From a bacterium (GTDB lineage: Bacteria; ARS69), in the NCBI GenBank assembly GCA_025774805.1, contig JALGZR010000057.1, forward strand, positions 1-57,374: 57,374 bases of DNA, in the 5' to 3' direction. Made by a program: the position numbers and the translations under genes. Positions 43,697-51,908 of the stretch are shown piece by piece. Position 1 is the first letter of the stretch. Every line of letters starts with the position of its first letter. The notes beneath the pieces are model-generated. The model was not told the DNA's origin, made no database searches, and was given only the letters and a program-made list of their open reading frames with translations.

Positions 43697-43714
43697 CCGG
43701 GCCGAGCGGCCCGG
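43697..43714 (+). other. Leader hairpin upstream of the FecR/VWA gene
   Basis: A perfect 7-base stem CCGGGCC/GGCCCGG with a GAGC loop, 41 bases before the ATG at 43756. It could affect translation or termination of the downstream unit; no known riboswitch or attenuator pattern is visible. Confidence 0.3.
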
Positions 43715-43755
43715 ACGAAGAAGCGAGATGATCGCTTCCGGGTGAGGTCGATTCC

Positions 43756-45870
43756 ATGCGAAGCGCACGGCGGACGGAGTATGCCACGCCGCTGAACATT
43801 GACTCCGTGACCGATCGAATTGCAGGCCTCTCGCGGAGTTACCTCCTATCTGCAACCGTGACCTGGCTCGGCATTCTCGCTGCGGGAGCCCTCGGTTGCG
43901 CCCGAGACATGGATTCGGACGTCGCAGAGATCGTTCTCCACCGCGGAGTCGTCGAGATCGATACCGAGGAGGGCGAGACGTGGGCACCCGGGAGCGCAGC
44001 CGATCGAGGTGACGACTGGACCGGTTCACCCTTGCCGAGGGACGCGACCGTGAAGACGCGCTCGGACGGTCGGCTGAAGGTGGCGCTCGGGGGGACGTAC
44101 GTGTGGATCGACGGCGAATCCGAGCTGCAGATCTTGGGGCCCTCCGACGTGCGGCTCCGGCGGGGAAGAGTCGGCGTGTCCAAACGTGGAACGGAGAAAC
44201 CTTTTCGGCTTCTGACCCCTTTCGGGATCGTGGAGCAGGATGCGGAAGTCGTGGGCGCGCTTACCGCATGGGCGACCCCGGAACGACTCCTGGTCGCATG
44301 CCTGGACGGCGAGATGACTTTGAGCGATCTCCGACGCGAGCGGGTCCGGATCGAGGCGGGACGCTTGGGCGTCGTGACTGCTGGATGCCTCCTCGCTCCC
44401 GAGCGCGCGGCGGATCGGGAGACGTTTGCCGCCTGGATGAGGCACTTCGACGCCGTCGGACCGGCAGAGAAAGCGATGGATGCCGGGGTCTGGCGGCCGA
44501 GGGTCTCCCGGAAGTCTGCCCTCTCCACCGGAACCCAGCTAGAGGAGTTGTCGCTGGAAGTCCTGCTGCGCGGTCCGTTGGTCGCGGTGCGATCGCGGGC
44601 CAAGCTCCGCATCCCTCCCGGCGAGACGATTCCGAGCAGACCCCAGCCGCGGGACCTGGTCTTCCCGGCTCCGGACGCTGCGTCGGTGATCGTCGATTCC
44701 CCGGCCGGGCCGAGTACAGAATTGACCGTGCAGATCGCGTCGGTAAGTGTGATGGAGCCCACCGGCGAGCGCTTCTGCTTTGCTCTCCTCCCGGGGGCAT
44801 GGACGACCGCGCCGATGAGGATCGTCTCGGTGACAGTGGAAGGCCGCGCGGTCGGCGGCATCCAGGAACTGGAAAGTAACCTTCGCGACCTCCGGGTGGA
44901 ACACGACCGCCTTGGAGTCTCGGCGATGTGGCGGGGCGGAGATGTTTCCCTGAGCAGACCCCTGGTGTTCGCCGTGACGTTTCGGGAGCCGGCGGGGGCG
45001 GATCTCGTTCTCCTCGCGGCAGGGGAGGGCGGAAAGACCGCGGGGGGCACCGACGAGGCGGTGGTCGGAGCCTGGGACGTGAGTCAACCGGACGCTGACC
45101 GGAGACCCTTCGCGACCGTAATCCTGGGGGTGGATGCCACCGGCGGCTACGGTCCGAACGGGCTCGATACCGTGTGCACGTTGGCCGAAGCGCTCATCGA
45201 CCAGCTCCTTCCTCACCGGTTCGGAGGATTGCTGCTGTACGACGGCGCCGAGCTCACGGTGCTCCAATACCCGAGTCCTCGCGAGATCGAGGGAATTGCG
45301 CGCGACATTCGGGCGGCGCTCTGGTCCGTGGTCCCTGCGCCCACCGCGGGCGACGGAACGGCCTTTCTTCGACGCGCGCTGGATGCGGAGCGCTTGGCCG
45401 AGCCGGGCGAGTACTTGGTGCTCATCACCGACGGGAATCCACGGCTCGCGGAGGAGGTCGGTGCCCTGGCACCGGGTCTTGATCTCGCGGGGGCTCTCGT
45501 GGTCGAGATGGGCCTGGGCGCACCGGCGAGCGGGTGCCGGCCGGACAAGCCACACCCGGGAGTGGACGTTCTCCGCTTGGGGCCGGAGGTGGACCCGGTC
45601 GCGGCGGCCCAAGCCCTCCTCGGCAATCTCCCTTGGCGGACAGGCGGGTCGAGGCGTTTGACCATCGGCGAGGGGGGAGAGGTCGTGCGTGCCCTGCCGT
45701 CCCGCTCCACCTTCGGAAACCGGCCCGTCGCCGCCTTGGCGAGGTTCGAGAAAGGGGTGAACGCAGCGATCGTCGGGCTGGCGACCGGCGGGAATCGCGC
45801 GACCCCCGCGACGCAGTGGGAGGTCGCGCTCGACCGGTCGGAGGCCTTCGGCCCGGTGGGGGTCCGATGA
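43756..45870 (+). CDS. FecR-domain lipoprotein with C-terminal VWA-like domain
   Basis: A 704-residue exported protein. A 27-residue leader precedes a hydrophobic stretch ending in the lipobox AAGALGC. Residues 50-210 are FecR-like (VETDTE-type start, [34 protein letters not shown]). A middle beta-rich segment (about 250-420) may be VIT-like. Residues 455-590 resemble a von Willebrand A fold: [12 protein letters not shown] stands where DxSxS is usual, with [11 protein letters not shown] and [11 protein letters not shown] as the other metal-site strands. It overlaps the sugar transferase gene by ATGA, so the two are made together. A role in sensing or assembling a surface glycan is inference. 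Confidence 0.7.
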   Translation: MRSARRTEYATPLNIDSVTDRIAGLSRSYLLSATVTWLGILAAGALGCARDMDSDVAEIVLHRGVVEIDTEEGETWAPGSAADRGDDWTGSPLPRDATVKTRSDGRLKVALGGTYVWIDGESELQILGPSDVRLRRGRVGVSKRGTEKPFRLLTPFGIVEQDAEVVGALTAWATPERLLVACLDGEMTLSDLRRERVRIEAGRLGVVTAGCLLAPERAADRETFAAWMRHFDAVGPAEKAMDAGVWRPRVSRKSALSTGTQLEELSLEVLLRGPLVAVRSRAKLRIPPGETIPSRPQPRDLVFPAPDAASVIVDSPAGPSTELTVQIASVSVMEPTGERFCFALLPGAWTTAPMRIVSVTVEGRAVGGIQELESNLRDLRVEHDRLGVSAMWRGGDVSLSRPLVFAVTFREPAGADLVLLAAGEGGKTAGGTDEAVVGAWDVSQPDADRRPFATVILGVDATGGYGPNGLDTVCTLAEALIDQLLPHRFGGLLLYDGAELTVLQYPSPREIEGIARDIRAALWSVVPAPTAGDGTAFLRRALDAERLAEPGEYLVLITDGNPRLAEEVGALAPGLDLAGALVVEMGLGAPASGCRPDKPHPGVDVLRLGPEVDPVAAAQALLGNLPWRTGGSRRLTIGEGGEVVRALPSRSTFGNRPVAALARFEKGVNAAIVGLATGGNRATPATQWEVALDRSEAFGPVGVR

Positions 45871-46688
45871 CACACGATCGAGTGGGTCGAGACGGCCGCG
45901 ATGTCGAAAAGGCGCAGGAAGCTCCGGTTTTGGAGACGCCGCCGGCGGGCGGCACGCGCCCCTTGGAGGATCTGCCTTCCCCGGACGATCCGGCCTTCCC
46001 GTATCTGCCACCTTCGGACGAGGTCCGTGAGAGGTACCGATTCCTCATTGAGCGAAAGGACCCTCTGGAGGTGCGGCTGATCAAGACCGTCTTCGACAAG
46101 GTGTTCTCGGGCTGCATACTGCTGGCGCTTTCGCCGCTGTTCGTCGTCGTCTTCATGGCCTACCTCGTGGACGGACTGATCCATTCTGAGCACCGCGGCT
46201 CGGTGTTCGCCGCCTACGTCGCCATCTCCCGCGGACAGGAGTTCGCCAAGTACAAGTTCCGGATTGCGCGGGAGGACCGCATCGACCAGGAGGGAAAGCG
46301 GAAAGGAGACTGGCACGCGTTTCCGTCCGAACGGGATCCCGAGAACCTCACTTGTGTGGGCCGAGTGCTCAAGAAGTACTATCTCGACGAACTTCCCCAG
46401 CTCTTCAACATCATGCGGGGGGACATGAGCGTCGTCGGGCCGAGACCGCTGGCCCGGCATCACTACGAAAGGGATGTGGAGCAGGGAAACGTCGCCCGGA
46501 AACTGATCCGAGGAGGGCTGTTCAGCGACGTCCACACGCGGAAGGGTACCCGGACCTTCCGATTGCCCGACCTGGAGTACAAGTACCTGGTCCAGTATAT
46601 GGAACGGAGTAGCACTTCCCTGTTGATGTTGGACCTGAGGATCATCGCGAGAGGCCTGCGTATGATGCTGCAGGGTAAAGGCTACTAG
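45867..46688 (+). CDS. Monotopic phosphoglycosyl transferase (bacterial sugar transferase, WcaJ/PglC class)
   Basis: A 273-residue protein with a single membrane segment ([20 protein letters not shown]) followed by the catalytic domain: [10 protein letters not shown], then [20 protein letters not shown] and [11 protein letters not shown]. The Asp-Glu pair in LDELPQ is the catalytic dyad that moves a sugar-1-phosphate from a nucleotide sugar to undecaprenyl phosphate. It lacks the four-helix N-terminal region of large WcaJ proteins but has a 50-residue acidic N-terminal tail. Coupled to the FecR/VWA gene, 46 bases before the cupin gene. It probably starts assembly of a polysaccharide or glycolipid. 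Confidence 0.9.
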   Translation: MTHDRVGRDGRDVEKAQEAPVLETPPAGGTRPLEDLPSPDDPAFPYLPPSDEVRERYRFLIERKDPLEVRLIKTVFDKVFSGCILLALSPLFVVVFMAYLVDGLIHSEHRGSVFAAYVAISRGQEFAKYKFRIAREDRIDQEGKRKGDWHAFPSERDPENLTCVGRVLKKYYLDELPQLFNIMRGDMSVVGPRPLARHHYERDVEQGNVARKLIRGGLFSDVHTRKGTRTFRLPDLEYKYLVQYMERSSTSLLMLDLRIIARGLRMMLQGKGY

Positions 46689-46734
46689 CGCCCGCGGGGC
46701 TCCCAGACCGAGCCTCGGGAACGGAGGGCGGATC

Positions 46735-47148
46735 TTGAGTTCATCGAAGAGAGAGGCGGGTCGGGCCGAACGTATGGCGAGACCCGTTCGCAACATTGCC
46801 CACTCCCGATCGATCCCTTCCATTGAGATCGTGGAAGATCACGGAGGCGAGGGGCCAATCCGGTTCCGTCGTCTCTTCTCTTCGGAAGACTGGCCGGGGC
46901 CGATCGACTTCGTCGACTACACGGTCGTACCTTCGGGGTCCTCGATCGGAGTCCACGGGCACGAGGGGAACGACGAGATCTATCTAGTTGTGACGGGTGA
47001 AGCTACCGTGACGCTCGACAGCAGGGAGCATCCCGTGACGTCAGGGGACGTCATCGTGACGCCGTCCGGAAGCTCCCACGGTCTCCGGAACGACGGATCG
47101 AAACCTCTCATCATGTTCGTCGTGCAAGTCGGGCACGGAACGCCATGA
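46735..47148 (+). CDS. Cupin-domain protein heading the cyclitol-like operon
   Basis: A 137-residue single-domain cupin. HGHEGNDEIYLVVTG fits HxH-x4-E-x6-G exactly and GDVIVTPSGSSHGLRN fits G-x5-PxG-x2-H-x3-N, so a metal site of three His and one Glu is complete. TTG start at 46735 follows a GGAGGG site; an ATG at 46774 would be an alternative. The stop overlaps the next ATG. Likely an isomerase, epimerase or ligand sensor for the sugar or cyclitol; exact role unknown. Confidence 0.85.
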   Translation: MSSSKREAGRAERMARPVRNIAHSRSIPSIEIVEDHGGEGPIRFRRLFSSEDWPGPIDFVDYTVVPSGSSIGVHGHEGNDEIYLVVTGEATVTLDSREHPVTSGDVIVTPSGSSHGLRNDGSKPLIMFVVQVGHGTP

Positions 47149-49229
47149 ACTCCGGGCGGGAACCGGGGCGGGTTTCCGAGGCGTCGCCATACGGTGCCGC
47201 AGACGTCCTCGTCGCACATGTCGGTGGCGGGTTCCTTCGTCTTTCGTCCGTACGGAAGGACGCCCGCAGAGTTCGGCTCGAGCGGCAGGCCCGGATCGGG
47301 GGAACCGGCGGGGAAGATCCCTGTGTCCTGTGCGCGCGCATCACGAAGGACCTCTTGGAGGAATCAGCGCTCTCCACCGTCGTATTCGTTTGGGCGGACG
47401 GCGAGCCCGCGGATCCACCTTTGAACCGGTGGATCGAGGCGGTGTCGACCTCCCGCAGCGGCCTCCGGGTCCGAAGCCTCGATGAGCTTCTCGCGGTGGC
47501 CCATGCCTTCGTGCATAGGACGAACCGGACCCTGATCGTCCGATTCGGCGAGACGATTCAGAAGGCCGGATTTGCGTCGAATGATGGCATGATCCAGGCA
47601 CTCTCGATGGAAGATCCTGAGGAACCGGGAGGCCATCGGCGTCTGGGCGATTACTCGGAGGCGGGTCTGGGGAGATTTGTCCGGGAGTCCTTGGCGGGAT
47701 TCGACGGGATTCGGCGCTCCCGACTGGTCGACGTCGCAGGGGGACGCGGTGAGGCTGTGTCGTACGAAATGGTCTGCGACGCGATCGAGCTCTATGGCGA
47801 TACTATGGCCCAAAGGGTCCTGGAGGAGTTCCTCGAACCGCTGGCGATTCACCTCCGACGTCAGTGCCGACGCGGCGCGATCGCTCAGGTCGTTATCACG
47901 GGAGACCTTGTTGCCGAGCATCTCGCCTGCATCAAGAACGTGCTCGCGAAGAAGAACGCGCCGTTCGGCGACTGGGAGTACACGGCCGTTCAGCTCGAGC
48001 GGGGGGTCGCCATTGGTGCGGGGTTCTTTGCGGGTCGGGATCGAGGGCATCCGGGGGTGTCCCTGGACAAGGTGGGAGCCGATTCGGTTCTCCGCCTCGC
48101 GGCGGATCGGCCCATCGAGTATTGGGTCCGTCAGACTCACGTGCCCTGTTTCTCCGACGATTGCGATGTCTTGCCTGAAGTCGTGGGGAGCAGGCCGATT
48201 CTTGCCGTGGTGGACGGCAATGTCGAGCGGATCTACGGGAAGAGAATCCGCGCTTACTTGAGAGAACGGGTGAACGTTGTCGGTTACCTCGAACTGTCGG
48301 TGAGCGAGCGTGTGAAGGACCTTGGCACAGTCGAGCATATCTGCGCGAAGGCGAAGGACCTGGAATTCCGGAGAGACGGCGTATTCGTGGGAATCGGGGG
48401 AGGCGTCCTACTCGACATCGTCGGTTTCGCGGCCTCGGTGTTCCGGCGGGGGGTCGCTTTCGTGAGGATTCCCACGACGCTGGTCGGTCTCGTGGACGTG
48501 GGAATGGGAATCAAACAGGGGATTAATTTCTGCAAGACCAAGAACCTGATTGGATCGTTTTACCCTCCTATGGCGACGATCAACGACCGGAGGTTCGTCG
48601 CGACGCTCGGGGAGAGAGAGATTCGTTGCGGTTTCGCGGAAACCTTGAAGATGGCGCTGATCCGGAATCAGAAGCTGTTCTCTCTTCTCGAGAGGAACGC
48701 CATGGAACTCGTGGACTCGAGGTTCGAGCGTCCGCCGGACGTGGCGGAAGAGGTGATGATGGTAGCGTCGAGGGACATGATGGAAGAGTTGCAGCCGAAC
48801 CTCTTCGAGGATGACCTTGAACGATTGGTAGACTTCGGGCACACGTTCTCCCCGACGATCGAGCTGCACACCGAGTACGCGATCGCGCATGGCGAAGCCG
48901 TTGCAATGGACATCTACCTCTCGTGTCTGCTGGCGGTCGACCGGCGGGCGTTGTCGGTGAAGGACCTGAATCGGGTGCAGCGACTCTACCAGAAGGCCGG
49001 CCTGAAAACGTGGGCGACCTGCTGCCCGACGGAGGAGCAGCTTTACGACGGCCTGAGGGATGTGAAGTCCCACCGAGGGGGAAGGCTGAACCTCGTGGTT
49101 CCTGCTGAGATCGGGAAAGGCGTGTTCCTCCTGGACGTCAAGTACCGGGAAATCGCGATGGCCGCCGGGATCGCCCGGGAGGAGTCTGAAAGAGCGGAAG
49201 CGGAGCGTGGTCCGGAGAACGTCTCGTGA
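47145..49229 (+). CDS. Degenerate ROK domain fused to 2-epi-5-epi-valiolone-synthase-like sugar-phosphate cyclase
   Basis: A 694-residue two-domain protein. Residues 330-680 are a dehydroquinate-synthase-fold cyclase. VRIPTTLVGLVDVGMGIKQG, NLIGSFYPP, ELQPNLFEDDLERLVDFGHT and AIAHGEAVAMD match EEVS-type rather than DHQS-type signatures. The zinc ligands Glu499, His566 and His582 are present. Residues 1-305 align by eye with the ROK kinase encoded next door: VLVAHVGGGFLRL stands for ALDIGGT, RSLDELLAVA for VNDITAAA, QVVITGDLVAEHL for FIFIGGLAL, and GVAIGAGFFA for CLVGAGMVA. The phosphate loops and zinc motif are lost, so it is probably a non-catalytic partner domain. EEVS converts sedoheptulose 7-phosphate into a C7 cyclitol. 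I know no characterised fusion like this. Confidence 0.85.
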   Translation: MNSGREPGRVSEASPYGAADVLVAHVGGGFLRLSSVRKDARRVRLERQARIGGTGGEDPCVLCARITKDLLEESALSTVVFVWADGEPADPPLNRWIEAVSTSRSGLRVRSLDELLAVAHAFVHRTNRTLIVRFGETIQKAGFASNDGMIQALSMEDPEEPGGHRRLGDYSEAGLGRFVRESLAGFDGIRRSRLVDVAGGRGEAVSYEMVCDAIELYGDTMAQRVLEEFLEPLAIHLRRQCRRGAIAQVVITGDLVAEHLACIKNVLAKKNAPFGDWEYTAVQLERGVAIGAGFFAGRDRGHPGVSLDKVGADSVLRLAADRPIEYWVRQTHVPCFSDDCDVLPEVVGSRPILAVVDGNVERIYGKRIRAYLRERVNVVGYLELSVSERVKDLGTVEHICAKAKDLEFRRDGVFVGIGGGVLLDIVGFAASVFRRGVAFVRIPTTLVGLVDVGMGIKQGINFCKTKNLIGSFYPPMATINDRRFVATLGEREIRCGFAETLKMALIRNQKLFSLLERNAMELVDSRFERPPDVAEEVMMVASRDMMEELQPNLFEDDLERLVDFGHTFSPTIELHTEYAIAHGEAVAMDIYLSCLLAVDRRALSVKDLNRVQRLYQKAGLKTWATCCPTEEQLYDGLRDVKSHRGGRLNLVVPAEIGKGVFLLDVKYREIAMAAGIAREESERAEAERGPENVS

Positions 49230-50266
49230 CGAAGAGAGTTGTGGCGCTGGACATCGGAGGGACCTTCGTCCGGTCGGCGATCGTCGACGGGGACGGGGCA
49301 TGCGGCCCGATCCATCGGATGAAGGCGCCGAACTTCCTGGGGAGCCCCCGGGCGGACAGGTCGAGGTTGCAGGGCGAGCTCGTGGCGTTGGTGGCCCGGT
49401 CCGTGACGGACGTGGCTATCGAGGCCGGTCTGGAGGCGCCTCTGGTTGTCGGGATCTCCTTTCCCGGACCGGTCGACCGAAGCGGCCGCGTCGTGAGCGC
49501 GCCCACGCTGTGGGGAGCGGGCGCGGCCGCGTTCCCCCTGGGGCGCCGCCTGAAGGAGAAGCTGAACTCTGCCCATGTCGTCGTGGTGAACGACATCACT
49601 GCCGCAGCCTGGTACTACTCTGACCTAGTGACGGCGAAGAGATTCTGTGTGGTCACGGTGAGCTCCGGGATCGGAAACAAGGTTTTCGATCGCGATCATC
49701 CTCGCGGGGTCCTGATCTCAGAAGACGGGTACGGCGGCGAGATTGGCCACGTGACGGTGGATGATTCCCCGGATGCGCCCATCTGCGATTGCGGCGGACG
49801 GGGGCACCTGGGTGGGATCGCTTCGGGGCGAGGGCTGGAGAGGCTGGCGAGGAAGCGGGCCGCCCGAGAATGCGGTCAGCATCCGGAGTCGCCCGTCTTG
49901 GCTGTCGCGGCCCGCAATCCCGACGCGATCACAAATGAGGAGTATCTGGTCCCGGCGATCCGGGCCGGAGACGACTTCGCGTCGAGCGTACTCGAGGAGG
50001 CTACGCGTCCGCTCGTGCATTGCCTCGCGACGATGGCACTCGGGATCGGGATCGAGCAGTTCATATTCATCGGAGGACTGGCCCTGTCGATCGGTGAGCC
50101 TTACCTGGAAACCGTGAGGAGAATCTGGTCGGAGCGGGCGAGCTACCACATGTGGGACGAGCGGCCGGACACGTTCTTCGTTTTGGGACGAAGCGGCGAC
50201 GAACCCTGTCTCGTAGGGGCGGGAATGGTCGCTCTTCGGCACTACGCCGGAGGTTCGGGATTGTGA
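49226..50266 (+). CDS. ROK-family kinase, candidate cyclitol/sugar kinase
   Basis: A 346-residue ROK kinase. ALDIGGTFVRSAIVDG binds ATP, VNDITAAAW holds the catalytic Asp, SSGIGNKVF, GGEIGHVTVD and the zinc motif CDCGGRGHLGGIASGRG follow. The third cysteine of the usual CxCGxxGC motif is His here. ROK kinases phosphorylate C7 cyclitols in validamycin- and acarbose-type clusters, so the position right after an EEVS-like cyclase suggests a cyclitol kinase. The GTG start overlaps the previous stop and its own stop overlaps the next GTG. Confidence 0.9.
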   Translation: MTKRVVALDIGGTFVRSAIVDGDGACGPIHRMKAPNFLGSPRADRSRLQGELVALVARSVTDVAIEAGLEAPLVVGISFPGPVDRSGRVVSAPTLWGAGAAAFPLGRRLKEKLNSAHVVVVNDITAAAWYYSDLVTAKRFCVVTVSSGIGNKVFDRDHPRGVLISEDGYGGEIGHVTVDDSPDAPICDCGGRGHLGGIASGRGLERLARKRAARECGQHPESPVLAVAARNPDAITNEEYLVPAIRAGDDFASSVLEEATRPLVHCLATMALGIGIEQFIFIGGLALSIGEPYLETVRRIWSERASYHMWDERPDTFFVLGRSGDEPCLVGAGMVALRHYAGGSGL

Positions 50267-51141
50267 GGCGGAAGCCCGGTCCACCTTCCTCGGGCAAGTA
50301 CTTCGCTCGTTGCATCCTCGAGGAGACCATATGCGATCGGATTCCTCAGGAAGAGTCTCCCCTGCTGCAAAAGGTGGGAAGTCTGTCGTCGTACTGGTCG
50401 GCGAGGATGGCTGCCTGTGGGCGCCCGAAGATCAACGTGGTCGATGAAGTGCTGGATCGAAGACTCGTCGAGCGCGGGCAGACCATCTATCTCGACAATG
50501 GCTCGACGTTCGTCTACCTGGCGATGCGGATCCTCGAGCGTGCCTCCTCGCTCGCCCCCCTGCGCGTGGTCACGGGGAACTCCGTGATCCAGCTCCTTTG
50601 GATGATACACCCGAGCGCCCGACTGATCAGTTTGGAGTGCATAGGGGGGGACTACGTGCCCGATCACTCCTGCACCGGAGGGCCGGGGGAAGCGTGGCTC
50701 TCCTCGACGCGGTTCGTCCCGGACATCGACGTCGCGTTTCTTGGAGTGTCTCGCCTGGACCCCGGAACGGGACTCTACGCGAGAATCTCGGACGTCCTGG
50801 AGGTCAAGAGGTTGGCGATCGAGCGGGCCCGGAGAGTGGCGGTGCTCCTCGACGAGACGAAGGTGGCGTCGGGATCGCAACGCGACGAGCTGGTGGGACA
50901 CCTGGAGATTCGTGCGGCGGATCTCTGCGTCTCTCCCGTGGACAGACGAGAGGTTGTGCGGCCTGTCACGATGTTTGTTGGAATGTGCACAGAAGTAACG
51001 AAAGGCGAGACCGAGCGCCGTGATGCTCTGGCGAGGCTCTTGCCGGAAGGCATGGGGCTGGAAGTTTCGGTGCGCAACAATCGCGTCCTGGTCCTCGCCC
51101 GGGAGACTGCGGAGAGCCGAGAGAGGGGCGGCGGGCCGTGA
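50263..51141 (+). CDS. DeoR sensor-domain protein lacking a helix-turn-helix
   Basis: A 292-residue protein. Residues 75-270 follow the DeoRC pattern: GQTIYLDNGSTFVYLAMRIL, LRVVTGNSVIQL, DIDVAFLGVSRLDPGTGLYA, and KRLAIERARRVAVLLDETKV. In DeoR regulators this ribose-5-phosphate-isomerase-like domain binds a sugar phosphate. The 70 N-terminal residues do not look like the usual DeoR winged helix. It may be a true isomerase or a ligand sensor acting through a partner. GTG start at 50263, in frame and overlapping the ROK stop, was chosen over upstream in-frame codons inside the ROK gene. Position in the operon suggests a sugar-phosphate substrate. Confidence 0.75.
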   Translation: MRRKPGPPSSGKYFARCILEETICDRIPQEESPLLQKVGSLSSYWSARMAACGRPKINVVDEVLDRRLVERGQTIYLDNGSTFVYLAMRILERASSLAPLRVVTGNSVIQLLWMIHPSARLISLECIGGDYVPDHSCTGGPGEAWLSSTRFVPDIDVAFLGVSRLDPGTGLYARISDVLEVKRLAIERARRVAVLLDETKVASGSQRDELVGHLEIRAADLCVSPVDRREVVRPVTMFVGMCTEVTKGETERRDALARLLPEGMGLEVSVRNNRVLVLARETAESRERGGGP

Positions 51142-51896
51142 CGAAGGGAGACCTCCCAGAGAGAAGACGTGGAGTTGAAGCCGGGGCCCCGTATCTCGCG
51201 TATCTGGCAAACTACGACGAGTACCGAACGAAGGGATGGAAAAGGATCCAGAATCAGGGGTTCGCTCCGGATGCGATCCTCGCGGACGACGTCTCCGGCA
51301 GGAGGGAGGACACGCGATACGGTGTCACCATCGTCGCAAGGCCTCCCGCGTCAGTACGCGACGTGATCCGGAGGATCCAGGTGAGGCTGCAGCGCATTGA
51401 CGCCAGCCAGTACTTTTATCCCCTCGGGGACTCGCACCTGACCGTCCTCGAGGTTTTCCAGGGCCGGTCCCGGATGCCGGACGCGGATCAGGTTCGTCGG
51501 ATCAATGCCGCGGTGCGCGCTGCAAGTGCGGATACGCTCGCCCCGAGGCTGATTGACGGACGCATCGGCTTCAATGAGAGCACCGTGACGCTGACGTGCT
51601 TCCCGGATGATGATCGGCTGGACATGCTGAGAGACCGGATTGCGGCCGAATTGTCGGATGCAGGCATCTTCAGGGAGCCGAGGTACCTGAGAAAGACGGC
51701 CCACGTCACCTTCGTGCGGTACATCTCCGAGGTCCGGGAGATAAGCGACTGGGTCGAGTCGCTTCGGCAGGCGCAGGCGGTCGTGTATCCGGTCGTCTGG
51801 GAGATGAACAGGGTGTCCGTGACCTCGGGGGCGACGTGGTACGGTAGGAGGGAGCGCGTCGAGGAGCACGGTCCGTTCGCGCTGAAGAAGGCCTGA
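51138..51896 (+). CDS. 2H phosphoesterase-like (LigT/2'-5' RNA ligase fold) protein
   Basis: A 252-residue protein with two H-x-T-x motifs, GDSHLTVLEV and KTAHVTFVRY, spaced about 95 residues apart as in the 2H phosphodiesterase superfamily. The first 45 residues (APYLAYLANYDEYRTKGWKR) are an extension. 2H enzymes open 2',3'-cyclic phosphates or form and break 2'-5' bonds. As the last gene of a cyclitol-like operon it might act on a cyclic phosphodiester of the product; this is speculative. The GTG start overlaps the previous stop. It ends 12 bases before the convergent deacetylase gene. Confidence 0.8.
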   Translation: MTKGDLPERRRGVEAGAPYLAYLANYDEYRTKGWKRIQNQGFAPDAILADDVSGRREDTRYGVTIVARPPASVRDVIRRIQVRLQRIDASQYFYPLGDSHLTVLEVFQGRSRMPDADQVRRINAAVRAASADTLAPRLIDGRIGFNESTVTLTCFPDDDRLDMLRDRIAAELSDAGIFREPRYLRKTAHVTFVRYISEVREISDWVESLRQAQAVVYPVVWEMNRVSVTSGATWYGRRERVEEHGPFALKKA

Positions 51897-51908
51897 CTCG
51901 CCGTCGTC

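Noticed and set aside
47145-49229. Ordinary 3-dehydroquinate synthase of the shikimate pathway
   Set aside because: Motifs around the PNLFE and GMGIKQG segments match EEVS-type cyclases, there is a kinase-like N-terminal domain, and no shikimate genes are near.
50263-51141. Standard DeoR-family transcription regulator
   Set aside because: No helix-turn-helix is visible in the N-terminal 70 residues and the start overlaps the upstream stop, leaving no room for one.
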